Below, one piece after another: positions 54,101-63,315 of a DNA stretch of 64,000 nucleotides (its first letter is position 1; every line of letters begins with the position of its first letter). This DNA is from Paenibacillus hamazuiensis. Its GTDB lineage: Bacteria > Bacillota > Bacilli > Paenibacillales > NBRC-103111. Under the pieces are notes generated by a model, which did not search any database, was not told the origin of the DNA, and worked only from the letters and a program-made list of their open reading frames with translations. Location: the NCBI RefSeq assembly GCF_023276405.1, contig NZ_JALRMO010000001.1, forward strand, positions 4,588,001-4,652,000. Reading direction: 5' to 3'. A program made the position numbers and the translations under genes.

Positions 54101-55522
54101 CTATACCCTCACCAATCGCAGGGCGATGTAGGGCTTGCCCGGCAGCCCGATCTTGACCCGGCCCGTAAACGTGCCGTCCAACGGCGTCACCGTCATCTCC
54201 CACGCGTCGATGATATCCGCCCGGTAGACCGCATCTTCCGGAAGCTCCACGTGCCGGTAAACCGGCTGGCGCCGTCCGAAGTACAGCAGCCGGTATGCGC
54301 CTTTCTCCGCGGCTTCGATCCAATCCGCCGGGCCTGCCTCCATGATGCTCCGCAAAAAGGCGATCCGCTTCGGGCTCTCCCCGTACAATACTCCGCCAGC
54401 GGAGATCCAGGCCCTCGTCTCCCGGTCGATGAACGATTCTCCGTGCGAGACGAAGCCGCCCCGCGACATCCCTTCCCAGCAGCGGTGGACGAATTCCTCC
54501 CCGGAGATGTTGCCCCACCGTCTCGAGCTGTTTCCCTCATAGGAGATTTCGTCGATCACGACCGGTTTGGCCGCTTGCTCCCTCCATTCCGTCGTCAGCT
54601 CCGCGTCCCAATGCTGGATGCTCTGATGCGTCAACCACGGTTTCGTATAATCGTACAAGGTGGACGTTTTGTACATCTTCGTCCCGTTATGGATCGAACG
54701 GAGATGCTGGTACGGGTCGCACCGCTGGACGTACTGAAGGAGCCGGTCCCAGTCCGCCACCGTTTTGTTTTTGTTAAAATCGTATTCGTTCGACAACGAC
54801 CACCAAACGTTCCGGAAGGCGGCCAATCTGGCGATGACGTAACGCAAGTAAAACCGGTCCGTTTCCTCGTCCATACCGTCGAAGCCCCAATGACCTTTGT
54901 CGTACGGGTGGAACAAGATCAGATCCGCCTCGATGCCGAGCTGCCGCAAATCCCCGATCCTTTTCTCCAAATGGGCAAAAAAAGCGGGGTTGAATCGCGT
55001 CGTATCCGCATCCCCGGGGCACGTTCCGGCAAAAGCGAAAGCCGGAGGCTGCATATCCCGGGTCGGCAGCAGGCACATCCGCACCTTGTTGAACGGGGAC
55101 TCCTTCAGCGTTTGCAGGGTCAGCGCCTCCATCCGCTCGTCGCCGTGATGCGTCCAGTGGTAGCAGGTCGTGCCGAACGGCATAAACGGCGTACCGTCCT
55201 CATAGGCGAACAAATATCGGTCCTTGACCCGCACGGGACCGCGGTTGCCGGGGGACGGCTCCACGCAGACGAATTCGCCGGCATGACCGTCCAGCCCGGG
55301 CTTGCTGCTGCGGGTCACGTACCGCCACACTCCCGCCCGGTCCGGCATAAAGCGGATGCGGTACGTGCCGTTTCCGTCGTAGAAGCCGTCCGGCTTGACG
55401 ATCCGGTTCTTGTACTGAAACTGTGCGGACAGCCGGACATCGCGGAACGGATTGCCCTCGGACGGGCCCTGCAGGACAAGCTCAAATATGTCCCATTTCT
55501 CGACTTCACGCCGGGTTTGCAC
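54101..55522 (-). CDS. DUF5060/apiosidase-like glycosidase, paralogue A, catalytic residues intact
   Basis: The protein has 473-474 residues from GTG 55522 (AAGGGGGG 8 nt upstream); the frame open to 55615 translates the MITE-like element. It has an N-terminal DUF5060 domain (KWDIFELVLQGPSEGNPF), a barrel with FGTTCYHWTHHGDER, FRNVWWSLSNEYDF (acid/base E246), KPVVIDEISYEG (nucleophile E325), and a DUF5605-like C-terminal domain (DIIDAWEMTVTPLDGTFTGRVKIGLPGKPY). There is no signal peptide. It is probably a retaining glycoside hydrolase on a branched polysaccharide side chain; a relative acts on apiose-containing pectin, but the specificity here is inferred. Gene B 500 nt downstream is a diverged copy. 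Confidence 0.82.
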   Translation of the reverse strand: MQTRREVEKWDIFELVLQGPSEGNPFRDVRLSAQFQYKNRIVKPDGFYDGNGTYRIRFMPDRAGVWRYVTRSSKPGLDGHAGEFVCVEPSPGNRGPVRVKDRYLFAYEDGTPFMPFGTTCYHWTHHGDERMEALTLQTLKESPFNKVRMCLLPTRDMQPPAFAFAGTCPGDADTTRFNPAFFAHLEKRIGDLRQLGIEADLILFHPYDKGHWGFDGMDEETDRFYLRYVIARLAAFRNVWWSLSNEYDFNKNKTVADWDRLLQYVQRCDPYQHLRSIHNGTKMYKTSTLYDYTKPWLTHQSIQHWDAELTTEWREQAAKPVVIDEISYEGNSSRRWGNISGEEFVHRCWEGMSRGGFVSHGESFIDRETRAWISAGGVLYGESPKRIAFLRSIMEAGPADWIEAAEKGAYRLLYFGRRQPVYRHVELPEDAVYRADIIDAWEMTVTPLDGTFTGRVKIGLPGKPYIALRLVRV

Positions 55523-55542
55523 TGCCTCTTCCCCCCTTTCTA

Positions 55543-55819
55543 AAAAGTCCGGTGAAACCGGCGAAGTGGCCGGAATCGTACCGGAGAAGCGATCGCCTTT
55601 GAGAACGGATTTCAACCGCTGAATAGCAATAAAGCTACCCCAAAAAAACGATTTGAAGATGAACCCTTGATAAGGGGGAGGGGAATCCCCGCCCTGACAA
55701 ATGGATTCATCCGATTTTTAAGGTTTTTCGACAAGCTCACCGCTGAAATCAAAAAATCCGTGAACAGGTTCGCTCAAAGGCGCGATCCGGGGCACGCAGC
55801 GGAGCATCGCCGGACTTTT
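55543..55819 (+). repeat. MITE-like intergenic element, copy 4 (inverted relative to copies 1-3)
   Basis: The ends AAAAGTCCGG (55543-55552) and CCGGACTTTT (55810-55819) are perfect 10-bp inverted repeats. Inside are GGCGAAGTGGCCGGAATCG, GGAGAAGCG, GATCGCCTTTGAGAACGG at one end and CGGATCGCGCC / CCGCTGCGTGCC (read on the opposite strand) at the other. The middle is longer than in copies 1-2 and includes GGGGGAGGGGAATCCCCGCCC. It fills the junction of permease and DUF5060 paralogue A; no gene is present. Confidence 0.72.
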
Positions 55820-55823
55820 ATCT

Positions 55824-56723
55824 TCACTTGATCCCCGAATGCGCCATCGTCGCGATCACCTTGCTCTGGAACAGCAGGAAGATGATCAGGTTCGGCAGAA
55901 ACATCAGCAGCGCCGCCGCTGCGGCGGCCCCCTGCCTCGCCACGTTGTTGGCCATGCCGCTCGTCAGCGTGTGGATGTAGAACGGAAAAGTCTTCATCTC
56001 CTCGTCCTGCATGAACAAAGTCGACGTCTCCGTATTGCCCCACGCCGCATGGAACGCGATGATGCCGATCGTCGCGACCGCCGGCATGATGACCGGAACG
56101 ACGATTCGCAGAAAAATCGTATGCTCCCGCGCGCCGTCCATTTTCGCCGAATCGATCAGCTCGTTCGGAAGCTGGTCGATGAACTGCTTCATCAGAAATA
56201 CGCCCGTCGGCACGGCCACCATCGGCAATACGTGTCCCAAATACGTGTTCATAATGCCCAGGTTGCTGACGACCAAATAACGCGGAATCGCCACGGTTTC
56301 GGGAGCGAACAGCAGCGTCAGCAAAATCGAGCCGAACACGAGCTTATGCCCGGGAAACTTGTGCTTGGAGATCGGGTAAGCGCACATCGCGCTGACCACC
56401 GTGACGATGATAACGCAAAGGATCGCGACGATCACGCTGTTGAAGATGTACCGCGTGATCGGCGTCGCCGTTCCTTTGGTAATGGACAGCAGCTCCACGA
56501 AATTTTGAAAGGATGGGTCTCTGACAAAAATGTTCGGCGGATAAATAAACAGCTCCTGATACGGCTTAAATGCATGGTTAAATATGTACACGAGCGGCAG
56601 CAGCATAAAAATGCTGAGCAGCACGAGAACAATCGCCGAAAACTTCTCCATCGGACTCAAGCTGCGCAGTTTGGACCGCTTTTTCCATATAAAAAGCTTC
56701 TGCAGCTTCCCCGCGACCTGCAT
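55824..56723 (-). CDS. Carbohydrate ABC transporter permease (CUT1, MalG-type), second operon
   Basis: This 299-residue, six-TM protein has an N-terminal cytoplasmic tail (LQKLFIWKKRSKLRSLSP). The coupling loop reads LIDSAKMDGAREHTIFLRIVVPVIMP, with Ser in place of the usual first Glu of EAA. It starts at ATG 56723 directly after the partner's stop, with GGAGG 8 nt upstream. It forms the channel with the next gene and would use the giant SBP at 57685. The MITE-like copy 4 follows. Confidence 0.88.
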   Translation of the reverse strand: MQVAGKLQKLFIWKKRSKLRSLSPMEKFSAIVLVLLSIFMLLPLVYIFNHAFKPYQELFIYPPNIFVRDPSFQNFVELLSITKGTATPITRYIFNSVIVAILCVIIVTVVSAMCAYPISKHKFPGHKLVFGSILLTLLFAPETVAIPRYLVVSNLGIMNTYLGHVLPMVAVPTGVFLMKQFIDQLPNELIDSAKMDGAREHTIFLRIVVPVIMPAVATIGIIAFHAAWGNTETSTLFMQDEEMKTFPFYIHTLTSGMANNVARQGAAAAAALLMFLPNLIIFLLFQSKVIATMAHSGIK

Positions 56724-57698
56724 CTATTCGTCCTCCTTCGTGCCGAACAGCCTCCAGCAAAGCTTGTTCGCCATATAAATCAGCACCAGCAAAAATACGG
56801 AGAGCGCCGTCGCATAACCGAGCTCGAAGCGGATGAAGCCGTAGTCGTCAATATGGGTGACGATCACGTGCCCCGCATACTGCGGCGTCGGGTTCATCCC
56901 GGACAGCTGCTGCCCGATGCCTCCGGCCTTGAATGCCCCGACGATCGCCATGACGGCGCCGAACAGCATTTGCGGCTTGGTGGAAGGGATCGTGATGTAC
57001 CAGATTTCCTCCAGCCTGCTGCGGATGCCGTCCAGCTTGGCGGCCTCGTACAGCTCCGGATTGACGTTCAAAATGCCGGCAAGCATCGCCAGAAAGCCGA
57101 TGCCCATGCTCGACCAAAGCGTGACGACAATCATCGAGGTCATCAAATATTCCTTGCTCGTCACCCACAGCACGGGCTCGTTAATGAGGCCGGCCTTCAG
57201 CAGGAAGCTGTTCAAATACCCGATCCGGTCGCCGGACAAAAGCGGAATCCAGATGATGCCCATCGTCACCCCGCCAGCAAGGGACGGGGTGTACATCGCC
57301 AGCGTAAACCATTTGCGGTAAACGCCGGGCAAAATCGAGATCAGCCACGCCAGCAAAAACGAGGCGATGTATCCGCCCGGACCGACGATGACCGCAAATT
57401 TGAACGTATTCGGCAATGCGTACTTGATCAGGATCAAATCCTGCGACAGCATGTAGCGGAAATTGGCCCACCCGACGAACCGCGGCGGCTCGAGCGAGTT
57501 GTAATACATAAAGCTAAGCGCAAACGCGGCGATGACCGGAACCATAATAAAGATGATAAAGCAGACCATAAACGGCGCGATGAAGATGTAAGAGGCCCGG
57601 AACGACCATATGGTTTGCAGCGCCGCAGCCGCCTTATTCCTCAGACGGTTCGCGGAAGAATGCGGCTTCTGCAGCACCAAAGGCTCACTTTTTAACAT
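56724..57698 (-). CDS. Carbohydrate ABC transporter permease (CUT1, MalF-type), second operon
   Basis: This 324-residue permease has six TM segments and an EAA loop ELYEAAKLDGIRSRLEEIWYITIPSTKPQM. Its start overlaps the SBP stop by 14 nt, so translation is coupled. It is closer in type to oligo/polysaccharide permeases of the LplB/YtcP class than to the pair at 23-25 kb, a judgement from general appearance (YFIFAP-like opening SYIFIAPFMVCFIIFIMVP). No substrate assignment is possible. Confidence 0.88.
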   Translation of the reverse strand: MLKSEPLVLQKPHSSANRLRNKAAAALQTIWSFRASYIFIAPFMVCFIIFIMVPVIAAFALSFMYYNSLEPPRFVGWANFRYMLSQDLILIKYALPNTFKFAVIVGPGGYIASFLLAWLISILPGVYRKWFTLAMYTPSLAGGVTMGIIWIPLLSGDRIGYLNSFLLKAGLINEPVLWVTSKEYLMTSMIVVTLWSSMGIGFLAMLAGILNVNPELYEAAKLDGIRSRLEEIWYITIPSTKPQMLFGAVMAIVGAFKAGGIGQQLSGMNPTPQYAGHVIVTHIDDYGFIRFELGYATALSVFLLVLIYMANKLCWRLFGTKEDE

Positions 57699-60636
57699 AC
57701 TTATCCGCTCCTTCCCACGGCTTGTCGATGCTCGGCAGGTTCAGCGACCGTATGACCTTGCCGTTTGCGTCGATAAAATTAAACTCCTGCATCTTCCGTT
57801 GAATTTCCCGGTCGATGTCGACGATCGCGGTTTCCAGCGAGGTCCGGTAGTTGATCCCGTCGACGACGGTGCGGTTCCACGCGTTTTGCAGCTCGCGCTC
57901 CATGAAGTAGCTGCCGGGCACGTTCGGAATTTCCCGGAACCATCTCCACTGCTCCATAATCGCTTTCAAATCGTCTTCCTTCCACGGAAGCCGCACGAAT
58001 GCGTCGATGTTGGACGTATTCCAACGGAAGCTGACGCCGTTCAGCGTTTCCAGATCGGTCCCGTACCGCTCCTGCACTTCCGCCGACGACCACCATTTCA
58101 GAAACTCCCACGCTTCCTTCGGCTTCTTCGTCTGCTTGAAAATCGCCGAAGCCTGCATGCCGCCGCCCATCCAGCGGGCAACGGTCCCGTCAGCCTGCTT
58201 CATGCCGGGGATCGGGGCGACGCCCCACCATCCGTTCAGCTCGGGTGCGGCAACCGCAAGCTGGATATACATGCCGAGGTCTGCAATGCCAAGCGGCATC
58301 GTTCCGTCGCGGAAATGCTGGTAAAAGCTCGAAACGGTGCGGTCCACCGCATATTTGTTGTACAGGTCGGTCCATATTTTGAACGACTCGAACCCTTTTT
58401 CCGATCCGATCGCCGTTTTCGAACCGTCCGGCTCGAAATAATCGGCGCCGTTTTGGAAGAAAAACGGGATATGTCCGACCGGCGTGATGTTCATGCCGTT
58501 TTGCTGCAGCACCGGCAGCATTTTGTACAGATCGTCCCACGTATCCGGCACCTTTAACCCGCGGCTTTGCAAAATATCTTTGCGGTAAAACAGCATTTGG
58601 AACGTTTGCGTCTCCGGCATGCCGTAATACCCTCCGTTATAATAAAACGGGGTCCACGAGCCCGGGGCATACTGTTTAAACACGGTATCGAAGTCCTCGA
58701 ACTGCTTCAAATCGTACATGCCGTTTCGGACCGCATACTCGAACGGCGTATCCTGCGAGAGGCCGAGCGTGACGTCGGGCGCGATGCCCGCCGCATTCAT
58801 CAGCACGAGCAAACTCGCATCGGGCAGCAGGTTCACCTTGACCTTGATCCCGGTTTGCGGCGTGAACATCTCGTTGGCCATATCCTGCAGCAAATTGACG
58901 TAATCCCTGCCGCGCAAAACCCATACGTTCAGCACGTCGTCCTGAACATTGCTCAATTTTTCCTTCGGCTTGAAGGAGTACAGAAAATTAACGACCATAC
59001 CCTCCAGCTTTTGTATGAACGACGCTTCCATTTTCGGAAAATCCTGCTGAACCGGGACGACGTACAGACGATCGAGCTGAAGCGGCTGACTGTTCAACTG
59101 CTGGATCAAATCTCCCACTTTTCCTTGCAGCGATACGAGCCGGCTCCCTTCGTAAGGAATTTCGTCCTTGTCGGCCAGCAGCGTATCGATTTCTTCCACG
59201 ACCGTAACAAGCCCTTGCGAAATCGCGTCCGGGCGCCCGTTGATCGTTTCCAGCCGCGCGCGAATATCGTCAAGCCCTTGCCTGACCCCGCGCAGTTGAT
59301 CGGTGAACCCCGGCAAATCTTTGTCGATGTCCCACGTCCGGTTGCGGTCATCCACCCCTCCGGTCAGCGCTTTAATATCGGCGGCCAGCTGCTTCAGTCC
59401 CGCGATATGCTTTTCCAGCTCGACCATCGCCGGTTTCAGCGGGGCCTGCGTCACGCGCATGGAAATCGTATTTGTTCCTTTGGACAAATAAAATTCATAT
59501 GGCTGTCCCTTGTCGTCGCCAAGAACGATACCCTTCCAGCCGGTCGAGTACAAAAATCGAAACGCTTTCAGCTCGGAAAACGGCACCTTCCCGTTGATCA
59601 TAATCGTCCTGAACGACGAACGGTTGGACATAAACGACTGCTGTGCGCGCAGCGCGATTTTGTAATAGCCGCTCTCCGGCACGTCGAAGCTCCAGCTGAC
59701 CTCCTGGTTGCCGGTCGACCACCGCTGGCCGTCGATCGTGTTGTACGTAATTTTCCCCCGCACGTAAGGCACGGAGGCGATATCGTTATCGTAGGCGAGC
59801 GGGATGGAGGAATCGTTTTTCCACTGCGCCGCCTCCGCTTCGATGACGATCGGATCCGCCTTAACGGGCGCAGCATTCGCCGGCATCCTGCTTCGCGCCG
59901 CTTTGTAATCCTCCGTCGCCTCCGGCGCCTTGAACGTGATCGACTCGATCGCCACCGGATCGCTGCCCGAGAAACGGATTTTGTGCTTGCCCGGGGTTAA
60001 ATGGAAAAGCAGCGGATCCTCATAGCTGCCCGCCAAATCCCGGAACGGGGCGGTCAGCCAGCCGGAGACGTCCTCCGCCATAGGCCGGATTTGATCGCCG
60101 CTATCGTCCGTCCGTGCGGGCAGCCGGTCCTTCCAATGCCGGTACAGCTGGATCGATTTCGCCTCCGGGTAAGGATTGGAGCCGTCCAGCGCGACGTTCC
60201 AGGAAACCGGCTTGCGGTGCTTCGCATCGACAAAGGGGTGATACGACACCTCGATGGCGTACAAACCGCCCTGCTTGACGTCGATTTCATATTCGATCCA
60301 TTCGTCGGCCGCAGCGTTCCAGACGAGCACGCCGTTTTTCCCGTTGTAATCCCGAACGGATACATGGGCGTCCGGCGACTTCCCCGCCGTTCCCGCTCCG
60401 GGTATCGTGATCAGACCGGAGTGTTCCGCCGTGGCGCCTTCACGCTTCCACCGGTCAAGCACCTCCGCATAATAAACTTCGGATTGGGAACGATTCGCGT
60501 CGTCGCGGCCGGCGGCCGTTACGGCGCTTCCCGGTGAACCGCCGCCCTCCGCCAGTCCGGGAACGGCCGGACCGAGCGCGAGGACAAGCGACAGCGCGGC
60601 CAACGTCCAAACCCGAAATTGTAGCATTGCCTTCAA
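57685..60636 (-). CDS. Giant secreted solute-binding protein with N-terminal carbohydrate-binding-like domains, no lipobox
   Basis: The protein has about 983 residues. The signal peptide (AALSLVLALGPAVPGLAEG) has no cysteine, so it is not a standard lipoprotein. Residues about 50-400 hold two jelly-roll CBM35/galactose-binding-like domains (DEWIEYEIDVKQGGLYAIEVSYHP; QEVSWSFDVPESGYYKIALRAQQ). An alpha-helical spacer lies around 400-560, and from about 575 to 985 a family 1 SBP (VNVWVLRGRDYVNLLQDMANEMFTPQTGIKVKVNLLPDASLL, GYYGMPETQTFQMLFYRKDIL, GVAPIPGMKQADG). Starts: TTG 60636 is 7 nt after GGAGG; ATG 60642 is only 1 nt away, and ATG 60627 is also possible. It binds a polysaccharide or large oligosaccharide for the linked permeases. 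Confidence 0.87.
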   Translation of the reverse strand: MKAMLQFRVWTLAALSLVLALGPAVPGLAEGGGSPGSAVTAAGRDDANRSQSEVYYAEVLDRWKREGATAEHSGLITIPGAGTAGKSPDAHVSVRDYNGKNGVLVWNAAADEWIEYEIDVKQGGLYAIEVSYHPFVDAKHRKPVSWNVALDGSNPYPEAKSIQLYRHWKDRLPARTDDSGDQIRPMAEDVSGWLTAPFRDLAGSYEDPLLFHLTPGKHKIRFSGSDPVAIESITFKAPEATEDYKAARSRMPANAAPVKADPIVIEAEAAQWKNDSSIPLAYDNDIASVPYVRGKITYNTIDGQRWSTGNQEVSWSFDVPESGYYKIALRAQQSFMSNRSSFRTIMINGKVPFSELKAFRFLYSTGWKGIVLGDDKGQPYEFYLSKGTNTISMRVTQAPLKPAMVELEKHIAGLKQLAADIKALTGGVDDRNRTWDIDKDLPGFTDQLRGVRQGLDDIRARLETINGRPDAISQGLVTVVEEIDTLLADKDEIPYEGSRLVSLQGKVGDLIQQLNSQPLQLDRLYVVPVQQDFPKMEASFIQKLEGMVVNFLYSFKPKEKLSNVQDDVLNVWVLRGRDYVNLLQDMANEMFTPQTGIKVKVNLLPDASLLVLMNAAGIAPDVTLGLSQDTPFEYAVRNGMYDLKQFEDFDTVFKQYAPGSWTPFYYNGGYYGMPETQTFQMLFYRKDILQSRGLKVPDTWDDLYKMLPVLQQNGMNITPVGHIPFFFQNGADYFEPDGSKTAIGSEKGFESFKIWTDLYNKYAVDRTVSSFYQHFRDGTMPLGIADLGMYIQLAVAAPELNGWWGVAPIPGMKQADGTVARWMGGGMQASAIFKQTKKPKEAWEFLKWWSSAEVQERYGTDLETLNGVSFRWNTSNIDAFVRLPWKEDDLKAIMEQWRWFREIPNVPGSYFMERELQNAWNRTVVDGINYRTSLETAIVDIDREIQRKMQEFNFIDANGKVIRSLNLPSIDKPWEGADKYVKK

Positions 60637-60657
60637 CTCCATCCCTCCGCCGTATCT

Positions 60658-61779
60658 TTAGTACGATAAATTTTCCGTCGTCTCTTTATCGAAAAACAGC
60701 GCCTTCTGCATATTAAGCGTCAGCGTAATCCTCTCGTTTTCCAAAAAGTCGTGTCCTGCATGAGTCCGCGCAATGAGCAGATCCGGCGCTCCGATATCGA
60801 GGTACACATACATATCGGCTCCCATCAGCTCGTTGATCTTCTGAACCCCGGCGATTTGCGCACCGGGATGCGATTCGCGGGCCGCCGGGTCGAGCAAAAT
60901 ATTTTCGCACCGTATCCCCATGACGACAGTCCGGTTCAGCTTCTTTTTTTCCCTTAACATGTTCGATTGCGCCTGGGGAATTTTCAAATAATACCGGTTT
61001 GTATGAAATTCCAGCAAACCGTCCGAGCTTTCCAAAACCTGGCCTTCGACAAAATTGATCGGAGGGGTCCCGATAAATCCGGCGACGAACATGTTTTTCG
61101 GATTGGCATAAATCATCTGCGGCGTATCGACCTGCTGGATCACTCCATCCTTCATGACCACGATGCGGTGTCCCATCGTCATCGCTTCCACCTGATCGTG
61201 CGTCACGTATACCATCGTCACGCCGAGCTGCTTGTGAAGCTTGATGATTTCCGTCCTCATCTGGACTCTCAGCTTCGCATCGAGGTTGGACAGCGGTTCG
61301 TCCATCAGAAACACCTGCGGATTGCGGACGATCGCCCGGCCGAGCGCCACGCGCTGGCGCTGGCCGCCGGAAAGCTGCCTCGGCTTGCGGCCGAGATACG
61401 GCTCGATTTCCAGCGTTCTCGACGATTTTTTCACGGAAAGGTCGATTTCATGTTTGGGCATTTTGCGCAAGCGAAGGCCGAAAGCGATATTTTCATATAC
61501 ACTCATGTTCGGATAAAGCGCATAATTTTGGAACACCATCGCGATGTCCCGGTCCTTGGGCGGCAAATCGTTGACCAAACGGTCGCCGATATACAGCTCT
61601 CCCGACGAAATTTCCTCAAGGCCCGCGATCATCCGCAGCGTCGTCGATTTGCCGCAGCCGGAAGGACCGACCATGACGAGAAATTCCCCGTCTTTTATTT
61701 CCAAATGAAAATCTTTAACGGCGTAGCCCCGTTCTTTTCCGTATCGTTTTTCCACGTGATTCAAAAGAATGCGCCCCAT
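60658..61779 (-). CDS. msmX: Carbohydrate ABC transporter ATPase (MsmX/UgpC type)
   Basis: This 373-residue ATPase has Walker A 38-46 (GPSGCGKST), Q-loop in VFQNYALYP, signature LSGGQ 136-140, Walker B ending D160-E161 and H-loop in VTHDQVEAM. The C-terminal 130 residues are the MalK-like regulatory OB domain ([25 protein letters not shown]). Such ATPases serve several CUT1 transporters, so it can energise both permease pairs in this window; the first pair has no ATPase of its own. It is first in the second operon, with site E upstream and GGAGG before ATG 61779. Confidence 0.92.
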   Translation of the reverse strand: MGRILLNHVEKRYGKERGYAVKDFHLEIKDGEFLVMVGPSGCGKSTTLRMIAGLEEISSGELYIGDRLVNDLPPKDRDIAMVFQNYALYPNMSVYENIAFGLRLRKMPKHEIDLSVKKSSRTLEIEPYLGRKPRQLSGGQRQRVALGRAIVRNPQVFLMDEPLSNLDAKLRVQMRTEIIKLHKQLGVTMVYVTHDQVEAMTMGHRIVVMKDGVIQQVDTPQMIYANPKNMFVAGFIGTPPINFVEGQVLESSDGLLEFHTNRYYLKIPQAQSNMLREKKKLNRTVVMGIRCENILLDPAARESHPGAQIAGVQKINELMGADMYVYLDIGAPDLLIARTHAGHDFLENERITLTLNMQKALFFDKETTENLSY

Positions 61780-61847
61780 GCGGCACCTCCCGTCATTTTT
61801 GGAGAGTGGTGTGGTGAAAATGTGAGAACGGTTTCAATATTGTACTC

Positions 61848-61901
61848 ATTATACCTCCATCCATTTTTGCGATTATAGGTGATGATAACTTACTCTATAG
61901 G
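61848..61901 (-). promoter_or_regulatory. Direct-repeat operator (site E) and promoter of the second transport operon
   Basis: The minus strand has CCTATAGA (61901-61894) and CCTATAAT (61879-61872), 22 bp apart, then a perfect TATAAT (61853-61848) 18 nt after the proximal box. This is the best-formed promoter of the set, and its spacing equals that of site A. Confidence 0.65.
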
Positions 61902-61933
61902 GGAATCATGCTTTCAGATGTCCCCCAAAACAC

Positions 61934-61964
61934 AAAAAAGAGGCTATTCCTTGTTGGCAGCCTC
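61934..61964 (-). terminator. Terminator of the AraC-type regulator gene
   Basis: The minus strand shows GAGGCT pairing with AGCCTC around 13 nt, followed by TTTTTT, beginning 9 nt after the stop. It shields the ATPase operon. Confidence 0.8.
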
Positions 61965-61972
61965 ATCCGCTT

Positions 61973-62863
61973 CTAAAGCGATATCTCTTTATCCTCGAAT
62001 TCCTGGAAGTTTTGCCTGTATTGGCGGGGGGTGACCCCTGTCTTTTTGCGGAACAGCGCATGGAAAAATTTCATATCCAAATACCCGACCTGGTTGGCTA
62101 TTTGGTAAATCGGAATGTCGGTCGATTTGAGCAGCTCGCAGCATTTTTGTATCCGCACGTTTTGCAGGTATTGGGTAAATGTGACGCCGGTCGATTTTTT
62201 GAACAACCGTTGGAAATGGCTGGCGCTTAAGAAAAAGTAGTCGGCTACGTCCTGCACCGATATGTTTTGCGTATAGTTGCATTTGATGTAATGAATGACC
62301 TCCTCCAGCCTGCTGAAGGAAGCCGGTTCATTTTCGTGCTTCAGCTCGAAGCGCTGCATCGTGACCAGCATTTGGATGAGCAGCACCGTCATATAGGTCT
62401 CGAAGCCGATGCTCCGCTTCAGATATTCCCGGTACATGCTTTGAATGATCGTCGAAAACGTATCGTGCTTGTCTTGAAAATGGAGCCAACGCGCCGGGCA
62501 TTGATGGGGCTGATATATGATGTCGTAAGTGTAGGAATCCCTCTGCAAAAGATGCTTCCATTTCTCGAGAAATTCGACGCGGAAAATGCAGTTATAGATC
62601 ACGAGCATTTTATCCTGCTTCGGAGAGGACGGCCGGTACACATGCGACGCCCCGATCGGAATCACAAACAGGTCGCCCTGCTTGATGGGAATGACCTGGT
62701 CTTCTATGTAATGATAACCGCTTCCTTCCCCGACAAAGCTGATTTCCACGAAATCGTGGGTATGCTGCGGGGTTGTAAACGATTCCAATTCCCGGTTTAC
62801 GAAGATGTCCATGTTCTCGTCAAAAAACTGCTCGCCGCTTAAATGTCCAATTCTCCCATTCAT
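61973..62863 (-). CDS. AraC-family regulator with N-terminal cupin domain
   Basis: The protein has about 297 residues. ATG 62863 has GGGGTGAT upstream and is preferred over the ATG at 62881. The N-terminal cupin-like sensor (TPQHTHDFVEISFVGEGSGYHYIEDQVIPIKQGDLFVIPIG) probably binds a sugar. Two HTH motifs occupy residues 195-290 (SVQDVADYFFLSASHFQRLFKKSTGVTFTQYLQNVRI and QIANQVGYLDMKFFHALFRKKTGVTPRQYRQ). It may be a second regulator for the linked operon or for the sialidase-fold gene; no specific operator is assigned. Confidence 0.9.
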   Translation of the reverse strand: MNGRIGHLSGEQFFDENMDIFVNRELESFTTPQHTHDFVEISFVGEGSGYHYIEDQVIPIKQGDLFVIPIGASHVYRPSSPKQDKMLVIYNCIFRVEFLEKWKHLLQRDSYTYDIIYQPHQCPARWLHFQDKHDTFSTIIQSMYREYLKRSIGFETYMTVLLIQMLVTMQRFELKHENEPASFSRLEEVIHYIKCNYTQNISVQDVADYFFLSASHFQRLFKKSTGVTFTQYLQNVRIQKCCELLKSTDIPIYQIANQVGYLDMKFFHALFRKKTGVTPRQYRQNFQEFEDKEISL

Positions 62864-62999
62864 GCTATCACCCCAGTGCATGATTTGTCATTTGACATGG
62901 CGTGTTTCAAGCGGAGCGGTGATGCGGAAGCCGATGTGGCCGGATGGCTTGCCCCGCCTGCCCCGCTTGCCGCCGCCGGTCGCCGGTCGCCGGGTTCAT

Positions 63000-63182
63000 A
63001 GAGGAACTGCAGTGCGCTAAAATGGTCATTTGGGAGGTGCCGCGAAAAATAAAGGAACTGTGGTTCGTTATTTACGTATTTTTGACGATCTGCATACCAA
63101 TTTCCACGATTTAGCGAATCCCAGTTCCTCTATTTTTTTCGGATGTACTTATTCACCTCATATAGCGAACGTCGGTTCCTCT
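63000..63182. repeat. Palindromic repeat family (AGAGGAACTG type)
   Basis: Four copies of a motif of the form AGAGGAACYG followed by TTCGCTAWA occur, two forward (from 63000 and 63050) and two inverted (63108-63131 and 63161-63182). They could form two nested long hairpins. The rest of the 452-nt gap between the AraC gene and the sialidase-fold gene holds no ORF of note. Confidence 0.55.
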
Positions 63183-63315
63183 AATTTATGAAGCAGTCAG
63201 TTCGGCGTCGCTTCCGTTTCGGATAAGATCACGTTTTCCATTGCGTGCGTTAACCCGTCAACATAACACGGGAAGTGCCCACGCCCCCTATTTATGGCTG
63301 CGGACCGCTATCAGC

